DNA of 64,000 nt from Akanthomyces muscarius (Eukaryota > Ascomycota > Sordariomycetes > Hypocreales > Cordycipitaceae): the NCBI RefSeq assembly GCF_028009165.1, contig NC_079242.1, positions 3,286,001-3,350,000 of the forward strand, in the 5' to 3' direction. Shown one piece after another: positions 9,530-20,603 of the stretch. Made by a program: the position numbers and the translations under genes. A model generated the notes under the pieces. It was not told the origin of the DNA. It did no database searches and worked only from the letters and a program-made list of their open reading frames with translations. How positions within the stretch are numbered: the first letter of the stretch is position 1; the number at the start of each line of letters is the position of its first letter.

Positions 9530-10962
9530 CTAGACCATCCAGAAAAGCGGCATGACAAAGGTTTGCAGCGAACCTCCCCCCTCATCGCGGTGAAGAGGTT
9601 CCCGCTCTTCAACATCATCCAATGAGAGCAGGGTCAAGCATCCAAGAAATTGCGTCAGGTTGTCATGAGACTCGTATTCAGTGTCCTCGCGAGATAGATC
9701 TGGTTTGAATCGAAGGCCGAGAAATCCACGCAGGACATACCCAAAGAACTCGAGATGCAGGGACTCGATTTCTTCACTGCTGGGCCTCATGGAGTATAAA
9801 AGCCAAGATACTATACGACTGCTCTCCTGAACAAGCCCCGCATAACGTGTATTGAACGCCGAGACCCCTCTGCATGCTGCCCCCAGGGCAATAAACTGTA
9901 CCACATCTAGTTCAAACTCCCCGAGTATGGCAATCGGGTCACACTCCAGGCGCTGGTCAAGAGCCACAGGGCCCCTGCCAGAAAGCCGTACAGCATCATG
10001 AATGTTTGCCGCTGCCCAAAGCACTTTTGCGACTTCCCAAGCGATAAAATGGCCGTTAGAGTGGCCGCCGCCGTCCGCAAGTCGCACAAAACAACTCTGC
10101 TCACCAGGACACTCCACAGCGCGCCCACGTGGTGATGTGAATTTCTCTTGCATGCCTTCCTTTGCTGCAGTACCCTCTAGTATGCTGTAAATCAGACATT
10201 CGGCGGCGGCTCGAAAAGCTGGTATTTCCGATTCCACCTCAGTGTGTCGCCGGAATACTCCGAATTGCGGCGCGAAATTGAAGTGCTTCTGTCACATCTT
10301 TGATACATTTGGGAGCATCTATATATCGGGGTCCGTCTATCTTGGTGCCATAGCCAGAAAGTAGTGATATACTCCCACCAGAGCTGCACCAGCTATCCGG
10401 CTTCGATAAATAGCCTTGTGTAGACTTATTCTCCATTGAAGCATGCGGCAGGCTTCCTCCGGTCTGTACTCTCCTAGCCGCCAGGAGGTTTGCCCCCGAT
10501 CCAAGGCAACTGAAAAGCATTTGTTATAAAGTGGTGTTCTGGGGCATGCGAGAAATTTTGCGTTGCAGTACAGCCTCCATCTCATGCGCTTGGGGCATAG
10601 TTTGCCGGCTGCCCAGCTCTTTTAGAGGTACGAGGTCGGGAGGCAGCTTGCCTTCTCTCTCGGCATCTGCTACAATGCGGGCTGAACAAGACTACAAACT
10701 CACCAGGTTGAATAAGATTAAGCATTGGGGCCGGTCGAAACGTGTTACTACTGACTGCAATTAGTGCCTCCTCTGCGGCCGGAACCTCACGGTTTACTAT
10801 TCCTCATGCAACTCGCAAGCCAGCCGCGTGGGAGTGCCACGCGTTGGTCATGTTCCGACATGTCAAAGCAAAAGCCAACGAGTCCTCGAGCGAGGCACTG
10901 TGCTGCAGAATGAGAACAAGCAATTCTGGAGGGGCAGGCTGATGGAGAAAGCTGGTGGCCAT
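9530..10962 (-). pseudogene. F-box-like protein, probably a pseudogene
   Basis: The minus strand reads like a common fungal family with an N-terminal F-box-like helix region and a long helical C-terminal part. The first segment (10962-10807) holds PPELLVLILQ and a CRNMTNAW F-box pattern, then meets TGA at 10806-10804. The same frame continues immediately with GIVNREVPAAEEALIAV, the segment expected next, so the stop sits where the family has Trp. Further coding-like pieces follow in other frames: REGKLPPDLVPLKEL near 10620, RPEEACRMLQWRISLHKAIY near 10440, and an intact C-terminal block (to 9530) with LADGGGHSNGHF and WEVAKVLW. Some frame changes can be explained by introns (an 84-bp GTATAT...ACAG candidate, for instance); the TGA cannot, because no usable donor and acceptor flank it. 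Alternatives: an unusual start downstream, or an assembly base error. The F-box function (SCF ubiquitin ligase adaptor) is a family inference. Confidence 0.55.
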
Positions 10963-12045
10963 GTTATACCAGTAGTGTAGGTCGAAGTCTTGGCTTTGGA
11001 GCGGCGGCGCGCCATACCTTGATAGGAGTAGGTAGGTAGGCTTTGCTGGCTGGCTCTCCCCCGCACCGTCACAAGGGCAACGCTCAGCATAGCAGCATTT
11101 ATTTTCACGCGCCGCCGCCATCACCTGATGAACCCAGCTGGGCAAGCAAGTAAACACGCAAAGCTGCTACTAAATCAGCGCATCCTGCTCATGCTGCTGC
11201 AAACACTCCCGATCCCTGTCTCGTGCTATTCTCTCCTTTTTCTTTTCGACTCTCGCGCTCTGCCAGTGCATCACAAAATTTGCTTTCTTTTAATTATAAC
11301 CCGCCTCTCCTTCTCCACAACCTTCAAGTGCTCGCATGCACCAAACGATTAGCCATTACAGAACCTGTCCTAACAACGTTTCGGTACAGGGGCTCTCCAG
11401 TGCAGCTCCACGGGTTAAAAAGGGACAACAAGGGCCTGGCTAGCGCTGTGCCCCCACAACCAGAGCTCCGTCTTGTCACACGCCGGCAAAACCAGACGCA
11501 AAAGGTACTTGACAGCCTGCAATCGCTTGACCCCTGCTTCCGAACGTCGCCGATTTTTTCTCCTCTGTCCCAGCTGGTACGTGCTGTGATTAGCAGCTAC
11601 ATTGGTACCTCTGCCAGTGTTTACCACGCTAGGAAGAAAAAAATCTTGCCTGGCGCCCGAGGTTCCAAGCACGCAGCTCCAATTTACTGTGCCATACCAT
11701 TGCTCGTCTCGGCTTCTCCAGCGTCATCTCGCTCCACCTCCCAGCCAAGACTCATTCCTGCTCCCTCGAGTGCCTTCCTTCACTACACTTTCAACATCCA
11801 TCGCCGCGGCGAATTTTGCATCATTCTCATTCTGTCTGCGCAGCCATTGGAACAACTGCCAGCACCGACTTTTGAATCCGACTACCTGTTTGCTCAGCGT
11901 AGCCGATACTACCCAGCAAGCTTTCACGCCCCCGTCGCGCCCAGAAAAGAAAAAAAAAACGGACCGTATATTTTCGATTACGATCCCCGAGAATCAACGT
12001 CCGCGAAACCTCCAATGATTGCGAGCCCATAACTGCCATTTCAAC
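10963..12045. promoter_or_regulatory. Intergenic region upstream of MDM34
   Basis: About 1.1 kb, divergent between the F-box-like locus and MDM34. The part next to MDM34 (about 11200-12040) is rich in CT runs, typical of a fungal leader; open frames here show no domain. GGTAGGTAGG and CTGGCTGG short repeats occur near 11027-11055. Confidence 0.45.
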
Positions 12046-13882
12046 ATGGCCTTCAACTTCAACTGGTCGCCTCTCACGGCCGACGCTGATTTCTATCAGC
12101 GCGCCAGGGACCTCCTGACACAGGCGCTCAATAAGTCGCCTAAGCCTCCCATCATCGTCGACGACATTCTCGTCAGCGAGTTCAACCTCGGCACCGTGCC
12201 CCCCGATCTGGAGATTCTCGAGATTGGCGACCTCGCCGAGGACAGATTTCGTGGCATCTTCAAAATGTGCTACTCGGGTGATGCCTTTTTGACGCTCAAG
12301 ACCCGCGTTCAGGTACGTCTTCGATGCGCTCCCGCGACCAGCCCAGCCGAACCTCCCGGTTTCCCATTTTCCTTCACGACAGACCTGTCAAACAAACAGC
12401 GCGTCTTTTTCGTGCATGAATTTGTTTGATTGCGCATACGCAATCATCTATATCACATATTACACCATCCCCACATCCAGTTTCCGCACCTCTTTATGCG
12501 CAACAATGACTAACAACGCCATCATATAGGCAAACCCACTCAATACCTACCTCGACTCGAAGCCTTCCTTCACTTCGCCACAACCATTGGCGGCCGCTTC
12601 CAGCCTTACAATGCCCGTCGCCATTTCCCTGTCCGAGATTAAATTATCGGCATTCATCATCCTGGTCTTCTCCAAGCAAAAAGGCCTGACCCTGGTCTTT
12701 CGTAATGATCCCCTCGAATCCCTCAAGGTATCATCGACGTTCGACTCGATTCAGTTCGTCCGCGACTACCTCCAAAGAACCATTGAGCAGCAGCTGCGCA
12801 ACCTGATGATGGAAGAACTGCCTGCCATTATCCATCGTCTGTCATTGCAGTTCTGGTGCGCGGATCAGAACCAGAAAGGCACCGAGACACCAGCTGCCGA
12901 TGTCGACAATCAGGGCATGGATCCTTTCTCTAGTCCTCCCGAGGACCCTGTCGATTCCCATGGCAATCTTCTCGATATCAATGCTATATCGGAATTGACT
13001 CTACACGGCGGAGAAATGCAATATCTCTTTTCGCAAAAGAACTTGCTGCGCCTGGCCGCCTTGACCGATTCGCATCGCACTCTGTCGCTCTTCACGCCGG
13101 GTATTCGTGACGTTGTCTTTCGTGCCTGGTCTGGCCACGCCGACCACTCTGACACGACAAGCCCTGCTGTGGCTACGCCGAGCTTGGCCAAGACGTACTC
13201 GCTCACGGGCGGCGCCAGCACCACATACACCTTTTCCGACACGGGCAGCGCTTCCCATGGCTACATGCCTGTCCGCCCGTCGCTGTCTACTTTCAACTCG
13301 AGCAATGTTCCTCTTGCTGCTTCGGCGTACCGGTCCCGTCCCGGCCGCAAGAAGAAGACTCGTGTTGTCAATCTCCGCCGCTCACGCTCCGAGGCTGGCT
13401 CCAGCGACAACATGTCCGACACATCGGATACCGCCTCTGTCAATGTTCCCTGCTCTGAGCCGCTGATCACCTCGTCCATTCCCGAAGAATCCGAGGATAG
13501 CCGGGCCGTCTCAGAGGATCTACATGCCAGCAAGGTTCGCTTCAGTTCGGAGAAGGAGCGGGCTCAAGAAAAGACAAGCAACGACCACATCAAATCGCAC
13601 CAACGCAACGCCAAGCATTCCAAGTCTCCCCTCTCCCAGATTCACGAGGCGGGTGAGCAAGGCCCCGCGCAATATGTCAAGGAGAAGCTCGCCATGCGCG
13701 ACAGCGCTTCCGCCACCTCGGACACGTCGTCGGTCATTCTCGAGCAGGCCTGGATCATGAAGATGGCCGGCGAGATTGCCCGCCGCGTCTACGACGAAAA
13801 GCAGCGTCATGGCGTTTCCGGCGAGGGGTGGGAAGAGAGCGCTGAGCGTCCCCCGCCCCCTGCCTATGAGGCTGCCAACTAA
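12046..13882 (+). CDS. MDM34: Mdm34/Mmm2, ERMES complex subunit
   Basis: Two exons, 12046-12312 and 12530-13882, 539 residues. The 217-bp intron has a GTACGT donor, a GACTAAC branch and a TAG acceptor and joins phase 0 inside [12 protein letters not shown]. The protein is a subunit of the ER-mitochondria encounter structure in the mitochondrial outer membrane, with an SMP lipid-transfer domain (about residues 1-205) that exchanges phospholipids with Mdm12/Mmm1. The opening [10 protein letters not shown] and the run [20 protein letters not shown] match fungal Mdm34 closely, as do the [19 protein letters not shown] and [15 protein letters not shown] stretches. The rest is low-complexity Ser/Thr-rich linker with a basic [16 protein letters not shown] patch (about residues 355-370), usual for the family. 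No doubt about the family; length is normal. Confidence 0.97.
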
Positions 13883-14767
13883 GCTGCAGCCTCCAACACC
13901 ACTCTTACACCCCTGTACATTGATACCCCGTCACTCTTTTGGTCAAATTTTCTTCTAGCCTTCATTTCATGTACAGGCGTTTGCTCTTCTTTCATGGTAC
14001 GAATCATTTTATTGCACAGCATGGCTTGTTCATTTTCCGGTCTGCTGCTTTTTTGCGCCGCGCCCACCTTGAGCGGCGCTGACTTACATTACATTGCTTG
14101 GGTCTTTGCTCGGTTTTTAGAGGCCAGTCCTGGGATAACACACTCTAAGGAATGGGTGTGCTGTGGTTTCTCTCATGCTGTGGGAGGGATGCCTGGTGTA
14201 GGATTATTATTGATGTTTTTCGTGTTGACAATTTAGCGACTGCTTATTCTGGTGTTGTTGATGGGAAGGGAAATTGGGATCATGGGCAAGGAAACAAAAT
14301 ATTCTGGGACTGGGAACTGGGAACTGGTGAGCCCCATGGCGAATGGGAGGCTATGGGTTGAAATTTTCAAATCGTTTTTAATTGCGTCTTTCTTGAATGA
14401 GGGATAGCACGGCATAGCAGTGTGTTTATACCTGTTGTGATACTTGAACAGACTCTCCAATCTGCTACCTCTTGCTCATGGTGACTGGCCTTAGTCCTCT
14501 GTGAGTGGTGTTTCTAATAAATCGGTGTATGTTCAATCAATTCGTTGAGGATAAGACCTCATGTTCTTCTTGTTGAGCTATGTGCGTCAACTACGCGACT
14601 CTCGTTTGCCGAGGCGGCGCCCGTTTGCTGCCGGTCCGACACCTACGAGCTTTGCGACTAAATCTGCAATCCAACTCAGACAGCTCATGAATGGTGGGAA
14701 TTGTTAAAAAAAAATGAACATCTTAGAAGTGCGAAGTTTTGAGTAATTGGCAAAAGTGAAAGCATGA
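13883..14767. other. Intergenic region between MDM34 and tRNA-Val
   Basis: About 0.9 kb, AT-rich toward the tRNA. No supportable gene. It contains the MDM34 3' end and, on the minus strand, the tRNA termination region. Confidence 0.4.
14752..14755 (-). terminator. Pol III terminator candidate of tRNA-Val
   Basis: TTTT on the minus strand, 12 nt after the tRNA 3' end. A longer T9 run follows about 40 nt further on (14706-14714 as A on the plus strand). Confidence 0.5.
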
Positions 14768-14838
14768 GGTCAAGCCGGGAATTGAACCCGGGACTCCACT
14801 GTGTGAGAGTGGCGTGTTAACCACTATACTACTCGACC
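14768..14838 (-). tRNA. tRNA-Val (anticodon CAC)
   Basis: 71-nt cloverleaf on the minus strand, no intron. The acceptor stem GGTCGAG pairs with CTTGACC (one G-T). The D-arm GTAT/ACAC has an AGTGGTTA loop; the anticodon stem CCACT/AGTGG has loop CTCACAC, giving anticodon CAC at positions 34-36; the T-arm is CCGGG/CCCGG with loop TTCAATT. Internal pol III promoter boxes are visible (A box in the D-arm, GGGTTCAATTC B box in the T-arm). CCA is not encoded, as expected in eukaryotes. A shifted loop giving CTC (Glu) was considered, but it would break the anticodon stem. Confidence 0.93.
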
Positions 14839-15756
14839 TATTCGATGGTGGGTCGTGCGCTATCAAAACTATTAAGCCTGGTGGCGACTGGTGGCGAGGA
14901 CTGGTCAGGCATCAACGGCTCGGCCTCGGACGATGGGCAATTTCACTGGACCTGGGCACATTGGGCTGCCATGCGCTGATTGTGATCATCACCGACCTTC
15001 GTATTCTGTTGTTGTAGTACATTTCAAGACAGTGTTGAGGTGTCTGTGCTAAAACTAGCGATTGAGATGAGACACTGGAAAGTTGGCAACCCAAGGTCGG
15101 CCGCGTGATGTCATGTGAAGGAGCAATAGCAATGAGCTGCGGAAACCTTTCTGCAACCTCCATATATCACTGCACATGATTCTATAAGCCGTATTTAGGC
15201 CTTATTCCGACTAACGTCTGTAGACTTTGCGCTAGCTTGTGAAATTCCAAGGCTGGACTGGCGGACCAAGTGCTTGCGTTTCCCTCTCGTTTTCCCCAGC
15301 CCTCTCAATATGCAGCTCATCAGCCATCGTCTTTGCGCCAGCCCGCGCACCCCAGCAACCAAAGTATGGTCCCCCTGCTACAACACGGACCAGGTTTTCT
15401 TCAACTTTCCCTCTGCTTTTCCTGCGACGAATATTTTTTTAACGAGAGAGGCTGTCGGGCGAACCTGCATATCTTGGAGCCGTTGCACGCTGACACGTCA
15501 TTGATGCATTACATTGTTCGCCTTTGCTGCGCGCCTTTTGTTGTACGCCTCGCAGAGGCCGCCGCCGCCTGCGCCACGGACGCTGTGTAAGCTGGTCACG
15601 ACAAACAGCCAACAGTTGCAGCCCGCGCATTTGTGCGTCAAACAAAGGCCTGACGCTGCGACACCTGCCTTCAAGCCTTTACATATCCCTTTTGCTCCTG
15701 CTATGAGAGCATTTATATGAACCAAGCACACCGCAGAAACGATTTGGTGAGCAAAA
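14839..15756. promoter_or_regulatory. Region upstream of HET-domain gene
   Basis: 0.9 kb between the tRNA and the HET gene. CT-rich patches at 15270-15300 and 15400-15435 look like a leader or promoter. No conserved ORF. Confidence 0.4.
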
Positions 15757-18006
15757 ATGCCCAGCCCGGCGTTTGATCCTCGCGATTCGCCGGTGCGAGG
15801 CGCACGAGACAGGCGGAGGGACACCAGAGACAGGGAGAGGGATCGCAGCGTGAGCGAGGAGGAGTCTACAGAAGATGAATCTACGGCGGATGAGCGAGAG
15901 AAGGAAAAGGACCGGGAGCGCGAGCGGGACCGGGAGCGCGACAGAGACCGGGACCGGGTGAGGCAGCGTCGTCATCGAGACAGCTTTGCGCCCCGCGACA
16001 GCGCGCCGCTGCCGCCACCGCCAGCGTCGCCGCCAAGTCGCCGCATCAGCTTGACGGAGCGTATCAAGGGGACGTTCTTGCGCAGGAGCTCAAACCCGGA
16101 CGGCCGACCACCGTCCCCCACGGCGCGCCGCGGCTCCTCCTCCAACGCAGGCGGCAGCTCGTCTGGCAGCAAGAGCTCGCCCGTCTACCGGATCCGCGAC
16201 TGGCTGGACACGTGCAACAATCAGCACGGGCGTCACTGCAACGGCGAGAGCGAGTCGTCCTCGACTCCCGGCACCTTTCGCCCGCAGTTCCTCATCGACG
16301 CCGCCGACAAGTGCCTTGTGCGGGCGACGCCCGAGGACCGGTACGTGGCGCTGAGCTACGTCTGGGGGCCGACCCTGCGGCACAGCGGGCCGGACGCGCC
16401 GGTGCAGCTGCTCAAGAGCAACCTCGACGCGTGGCTGACGGCGCTGCCCGAGGACAACGTGCCGCGGACTATTGTCGACGCCATCTGGCTGGCGCGCAAG
16501 CTCGGCCTGCGGCACATCTGGATCGACCGCATGTGCATCGTACAGGACGACGAGGCCGTCAAGGAGGACCACATCCGCCACATGGCCTACGTCTTTGCCA
16601 ACGCCTACCTGACCATTGTCGCGGCCCACAACGACGTCAACACGGGCCTGCTGGCGCTGAACCCGCGCCGGAACAGTCGGCCGCCGCGCGTCGGTGGTCC
16701 GACGAACGTGGACCACAGCGAGCTGCTGCTGGCGTCGCGCTGGAACACTCGTGGCTGGACGCTGCAGGAGCTGCTGTACTCGCGCCGCGCCGTCTTCTTC
16801 TTCGAGGACACTGTGACGTGGGAGTGTCACTGCGACCTGTGGCAGGGGACCGGCGCCGGTGGTGGTGGCTTTGGGCGCGGCAGCTTGTGGAAGGGCAAGA
16901 AGCCCGAGTGCACCAACCGCATCGCCTCGTCGGCCTTTGGCTTCCAGCACTCGCCGTGGCCGGACATGGACGAGTACGCGCGCATCGCGGCCGACTACAG
17001 CGCGCGGCGGGTGACGCAGGTCGACGACACGCTGCGGGCGTTTTCGGGCATCACGACGGTGCTGGCGCGCGTCTTCCCCGGGGGCTTCATCTACGGGATG
17101 CCGCTCATGTTTCTCGACAGCGCGCTACTGTGGCGCCCGCAGGCGTCGATCCGGCGGCGCGCGCTGTCCCGCGCGCCGTTCCTGCCCTCCTGGTCGTGGA
17201 TGGGCTGGTGGTTCGACGGCATCCGCGTTGACCTGACGCTGTGGAAGGCGGCCGCCGACTACGTGAAGGACACGCGGACCACGGGCAAGCGCGGCCAGCT
17301 CGTGCGGCGCTTCCAGTCGCCGAGCGCGTTCCAGATCCGGCCGACGGTCGTGTGGCGCCTCAGCGACCGCCGGAGCGACGTGCCCGCGCCCAACGACGGC
17401 CTGCAGTTCCGCGAGCTGCGCTCCCGCCGCAACGCCGCGGCCGCGCTGCCGCCGGGCTGGTCCCGCAGCGGCGAGCACTTTGTGCACGACAGCGACGCCG
17501 ACACCGTCTTCCGCTACCCGGTGCCCGTCGCGGACCCGCCCGAGGTCGGCGAGCACCCGCCGCCGCCGGGCGAGCTCGAGTATCCCGGCCCGCTGCTGGC
17601 GTTCAAGACGACGGGCGGCATCTTTGACGTGGACTTTTCGGTGACGCTGTCACCCAAGGACACCATCAACCCGCCCGTGGCCGTGGGCAACATTTGGGGC
17701 CGCGGACGCAAGTGGATCGGCGAATTTCGCGCACACGACGGCTGGCTGGGCATCCAGTCATCGAATTACGACGGCGACGAGAAGCTCGAGTTCATCGCCA
17801 TCTCGTCGGTTACGGAGCGCTGGGGGTCGCTCGTGTTCCCGCCGGACCGGTACGAGGAGCATGCGGTCTCGGATCGCCTGGACGTGGTGAATGTGCTGTG
17901 GATCGAGAGGATCGCAGGGGTGTGCTACAGAAGAGGTATCGGCCATGTCATACAAAAGGCCTGGGATGCGCACGCTGCGAATGAGGTGGAGATTCTACTT
18001 GGGTAA
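15757..18006 (+). CDS. HET-domain protein with charged RE/RD-repeat N-terminus
   Basis: Intronless, 749 residues, strongly GC-rich. The HET domain (about 195-345) shows its three classical blocks: VALSYVWG at 197-204, DAIWLARKLGLRHIWIDRMCIVQDD at about 241-265 with ANAYLTIVAA at 281-290, and RGWTLQE near 330. HET domains occur in heterokaryon-incompatibility proteins, where overexpression triggers fungal cell death; most family members have no assigned partner. The first 80 residues are Arg/Asp/Glu-rich with alternating RE/RD dipeptides (about 52-68), followed by a Pro-rich and Ser-rich linker. No NACHT, WD40 or ankyrin module is attached. The C-terminal half (about 350-749) has no domain I recognise, which is usual for stand-alone HET proteins. 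It stands alone between a tRNA and HIS6. Incompatibility function is inferred from the domain only. Confidence 0.92.
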   Translation: MPSPAFDPRDSPVRGARDRRRDTRDRERDRSVSEEESTEDESTADEREKEKDRERERDRERDRDRDRVRQRRHRDSFAPRDSAPLPPPPASPPSRRISLTERIKGTFLRRSSNPDGRPPSPTARRGSSSNAGGSSSGSKSSPVYRIRDWLDTCNNQHGRHCNGESESSSTPGTFRPQFLIDAADKCLVRATPEDRYVALSYVWGPTLRHSGPDAPVQLLKSNLDAWLTALPEDNVPRTIVDAIWLARKLGLRHIWIDRMCIVQDDEAVKEDHIRHMAYVFANAYLTIVAAHNDVNTGLLALNPRRNSRPPRVGGPTNVDHSELLLASRWNTRGWTLQELLYSRRAVFFFEDTVTWECHCDLWQGTGAGGGGFGRGSLWKGKKPECTNRIASSAFGFQHSPWPDMDEYARIAADYSARRVTQVDDTLRAFSGITTVLARVFPGGFIYGMPLMFLDSALLWRPQASIRRRALSRAPFLPSWSWMGWWFDGIRVDLTLWKAAADYVKDTRTTGKRGQLVRRFQSPSAFQIRPTVVWRLSDRRSDVPAPNDGLQFRELRSRRNAAAALPPGWSRSGEHFVHDSDADTVFRYPVPVADPPEVGEHPPPPGELEYPGPLLAFKTTGGIFDVDFSVTLSPKDTINPPVAVGNIWGRGRKWIGEFRAHDGWLGIQSSNYDGDEKLEFIAISSVTERWGSLVFPPDRYEEHAVSDRLDVVNVLWIERIAGVCYRRGIGHVIQKAWDAHAANEVEILLG

Positions 18007-18484
18007 ATGAGATTGGATAGCGAATGGGGGAGGGGGGCAGGCGATGCATATAATTTGTTCAAGAGTCTAAAACATGTGAAATAGGTAGCCTAATTTTGTA
18101 CAATTTCTGAGCGTTTCGTCATTCTGTCTTGAAGCCGTGCTGAAGAGTGAAGCCGTTAAGTTACATCTCATTTCTATCTCACCTCTGTAGTAGACTACCC
18201 GGCATGCAGATCGCCAAGTAGTTTCCCGATATTCCACAGGCCCAACGCACGCTTTTACGTTTAATCTGGAACTTGATGTTGGAAATGAAATTCGAAACAT
18301 AGTTTTGGTACGATCATGTGGTAAAGTCTCAGCTTCTCAGTAATACTGTCGTCATTGCTCAACGTTACCGATAGACTTGCGTCGCAAGGTCCGCCCCACA
18401 TTCAACCTTTTCACTTCAGACATCGAAACCTCTCAATCTCAACCACAGTTCGCGCGGATATTATCCCTTGAAATACCGGCAAAA
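18007..18484. promoter_or_regulatory. Region upstream of HIS6
   Basis: 478 bp, AT-rich, containing the HET gene 3' end and the HIS6 promoter. No gene seen. Confidence 0.4.
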
Positions 18485-19391
18485 ATGACTCGCTTCCGAC
18501 CATGCATAGACCTCCACGCGGGACAGGTTAAGCAGATCGTGGGCGGTACGCTCGACAGCGACAACGCCACCAAGCTGCAGACCAACTTTGTATCAGAGCA
18601 GCCCGCGGCACACTATGCGCAATTATACAGAGACAACGGTCTCGATGGAGCCCACGTCATCATGCTCGGGCCGGGCAATGACGAGGCAGCGAAGCAAGCG
18701 ATTGGAGCTTGGCCCAATGGGCTGCAGGTCGGCGGCGGCATCAACGACAAGAATGCAGCCGATTGGATTGCGGCTGGTGCTGAAAAGGTACGTGGTGGGG
18801 GTTGAGTCATCGAGGCCGTCGTTTTATATGCTAACGCAAGTTCTTTTGCGCAGGTCATTGTGACTTCGTTTTTGTTTCCCGGTGGGCAGTTTAGCCAGGG
18901 CCGATTGGATTCTATCCTCAAGGTGTTGGGGGGCGACAAGCAAAAGCTCGTGATTGATCTAAGCTGTCGCCGGCGTGGCGAGGGCAAGTGGTTCGTCGCC
19001 ATGAACAAATGGCAGACGATTACGGACATGGAGGTCAACGAAGGTCAGTACACGCCATCTACTTTGACGTGATTAGCAATTGATGCCAATGGATATTTTT
19101 ACAGAGTCCATCAAGCAATTGGAACCCTATTGCTGCGAGTTTCTGATTCACGCGGCGGACAATGAGGGGCTACAGAAAGGGATCGATGAGGAGCTCGTAT
19201 CGCGCCTGGCCGAGTGGTGCTCCATCCCCGTGACGTATGCCGGCGGTGGTCGAAACTTGGACGACCTGGAACGCGTCAAGAAGCTCAGTGGAGGCAAGGT
19301 CGATCTGACGATAGGCAGTGCTCTGGATTGCTTTGGAGGCAGCGGAGTCAAGTTTGACGACTGCGTTGAGTGGAATAAACAGCAATCATAG
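18485..19391 (+). CDS. HIS6: Phosphoribosylformimino-AICAR-phosphate (ProFAR) isomerase, histidine biosynthesis
   Basis: Three exons, 18485-18787, 18854-19043 and 19105-19391, 259 residues (yeast His6 is 261). Introns of 66 and 61 bp have GTACGT and GTCAGT donors; the second join completes a Glu codon. The enzyme carries out the fourth step of histidine synthesis, an Amadori isomerisation of ProFAR to PRFAR; it is a cytosolic (beta-alpha)8 barrel. Landmarks: [17 protein letters not shown] at the N-terminus with the catalytic Asp (residue 9 or 10), QVGGGIND phosphate-binding loop near 80-87, [10 protein letters not shown] mid-barrel with the second catalytic Asp, [12 protein letters not shown] and DLTIGSALD near the C-terminus. 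All elements of the fungal enzyme are present. A TGAGTCA (Gcn4/CpcA-type site) lies inside intron 1. Confidence 0.96.
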
Positions 19392-20603
19392 ACAATCAAT
19401 AGTTCAGGATGGCCAGGTATGAAAAAAGAAAAGCAAAACGCCGAGAGAAACATCGGGGCTGCCTATCAGAGAAGAACGGAATGCCGAGCCCATTGTGTGC
19501 ATGAGATGACCGGCTCTCGAACGATCTAAGAGGGGGCGGATCCCACCATGACAATGGGATAGCAAACAAAACAGGCGTATACGAGAAGGATGGAAGCAAG
19601 GTCTATTAACAGGAAACGGATATGCAGTGGAGCAGGACATGGCGGCGAAGCAGACAGACTGGCTCTGGCTGGCATGTGGGATAACAAAGTGCCCGTCATG
19701 TCATGCATTGTTTGGAGAAGCGAGATCTGCGCTGGCGACGACAATGTTTGAGAGCGGGCGGGCCCCTGCATGGCTGCTGGGGCGACTCGGGAGGAGAGGT
19801 TCAAGAGCAAGCCACTACCTGTAGCGGTCCTCTGACAGCTCGCTAACAGTGGCTGTAGGGGTTCGCCGGGCGCTGGGCGTGCTCGTCCTGTTAGCTGGCT
19901 GTTAGCGGCCTGGAGGGGGAGGATGGGGCGCTGACTTGGGTGGACGTGGGCAGGCGGGGTAGCGCTGCAAGGCATTCGAGCATTGTGTCGCAGGGGCTTG
20001 TCTAGCGCCGTCTGGTGCTGAGTTTGCTGGCCAATGTCCTGCCAGCGATGGCCTTTGCAGCGGCTGCTGCAGCACTGGGTGAAAAAAGACGCCCACTTGC
20101 ATCTGCTAGAGCCCGTGTTGCCACGGCAACCTGCCACCTCCCACTGACAGCACTGTTTATTTTTCGCCAGCCAATGGGCGGCCGTCGCGGGCGCATTCCA
20201 GTGCGTTTACATACCAGGACTCGTCCTCCGCCTGCTGTGAGACCATTCTCCTTTCACTTGCTCAAACGGCTTCACCAAACAAACCAGTCTTTGACCAAAG
20301 AAAAATTCTCGAGCAGGCCTCGTTTTCAGGCCGCCCTTTGGTTCAACAACATACCTTCTTTTTATTCTTCTGCTTGATCTGCGTTGTAGGGAAACACAAC
20401 CAAGATTCCCGTGTTGTACCGGGACAACCATCCGCCAGTTACATCCTCCCCCCATCTACAAGAGCATAGTCTGCGACAACATTCCAGTCATCGCTGCCAC
20501 TCTACCCCTCTACAACCTTGTGCCAACATCAGTCTGCGTTCCAATGCCGTCACGCTCGGCTTAAACGCAATCACTTTAACCAGCGATCAATTTCCCATTG
20601 AGA
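19392..20603. promoter_or_regulatory. Region upstream of BUD4
   Basis: 1.2 kb with no conserved ORF. The last 250 bp are CT- and AC-rich, as expected for the leader of BUD4. Confidence 0.45.

Noticed and set aside
9530..10962. RIP (repeat-induced point mutation) as cause of the F-box pseudogene
   Set aside because: The inferred stop-producing change is not in a CpA context, the locus is not AT-rich, and no duplicate is present in the window.
14768..14838. Reading the tRNA as Glu(CTC)
   Set aside because: Shifting the loop to place CTC at 34-36 breaks the five-pair anticodon stem CCACT/AGTGG; CAC (Val) keeps all stems.
16090..17231. Long alternative frames on both strands inside the HET gene
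   Set aside because: Explained by extreme GC content; only the frame with the three HET blocks has conserved sequence.
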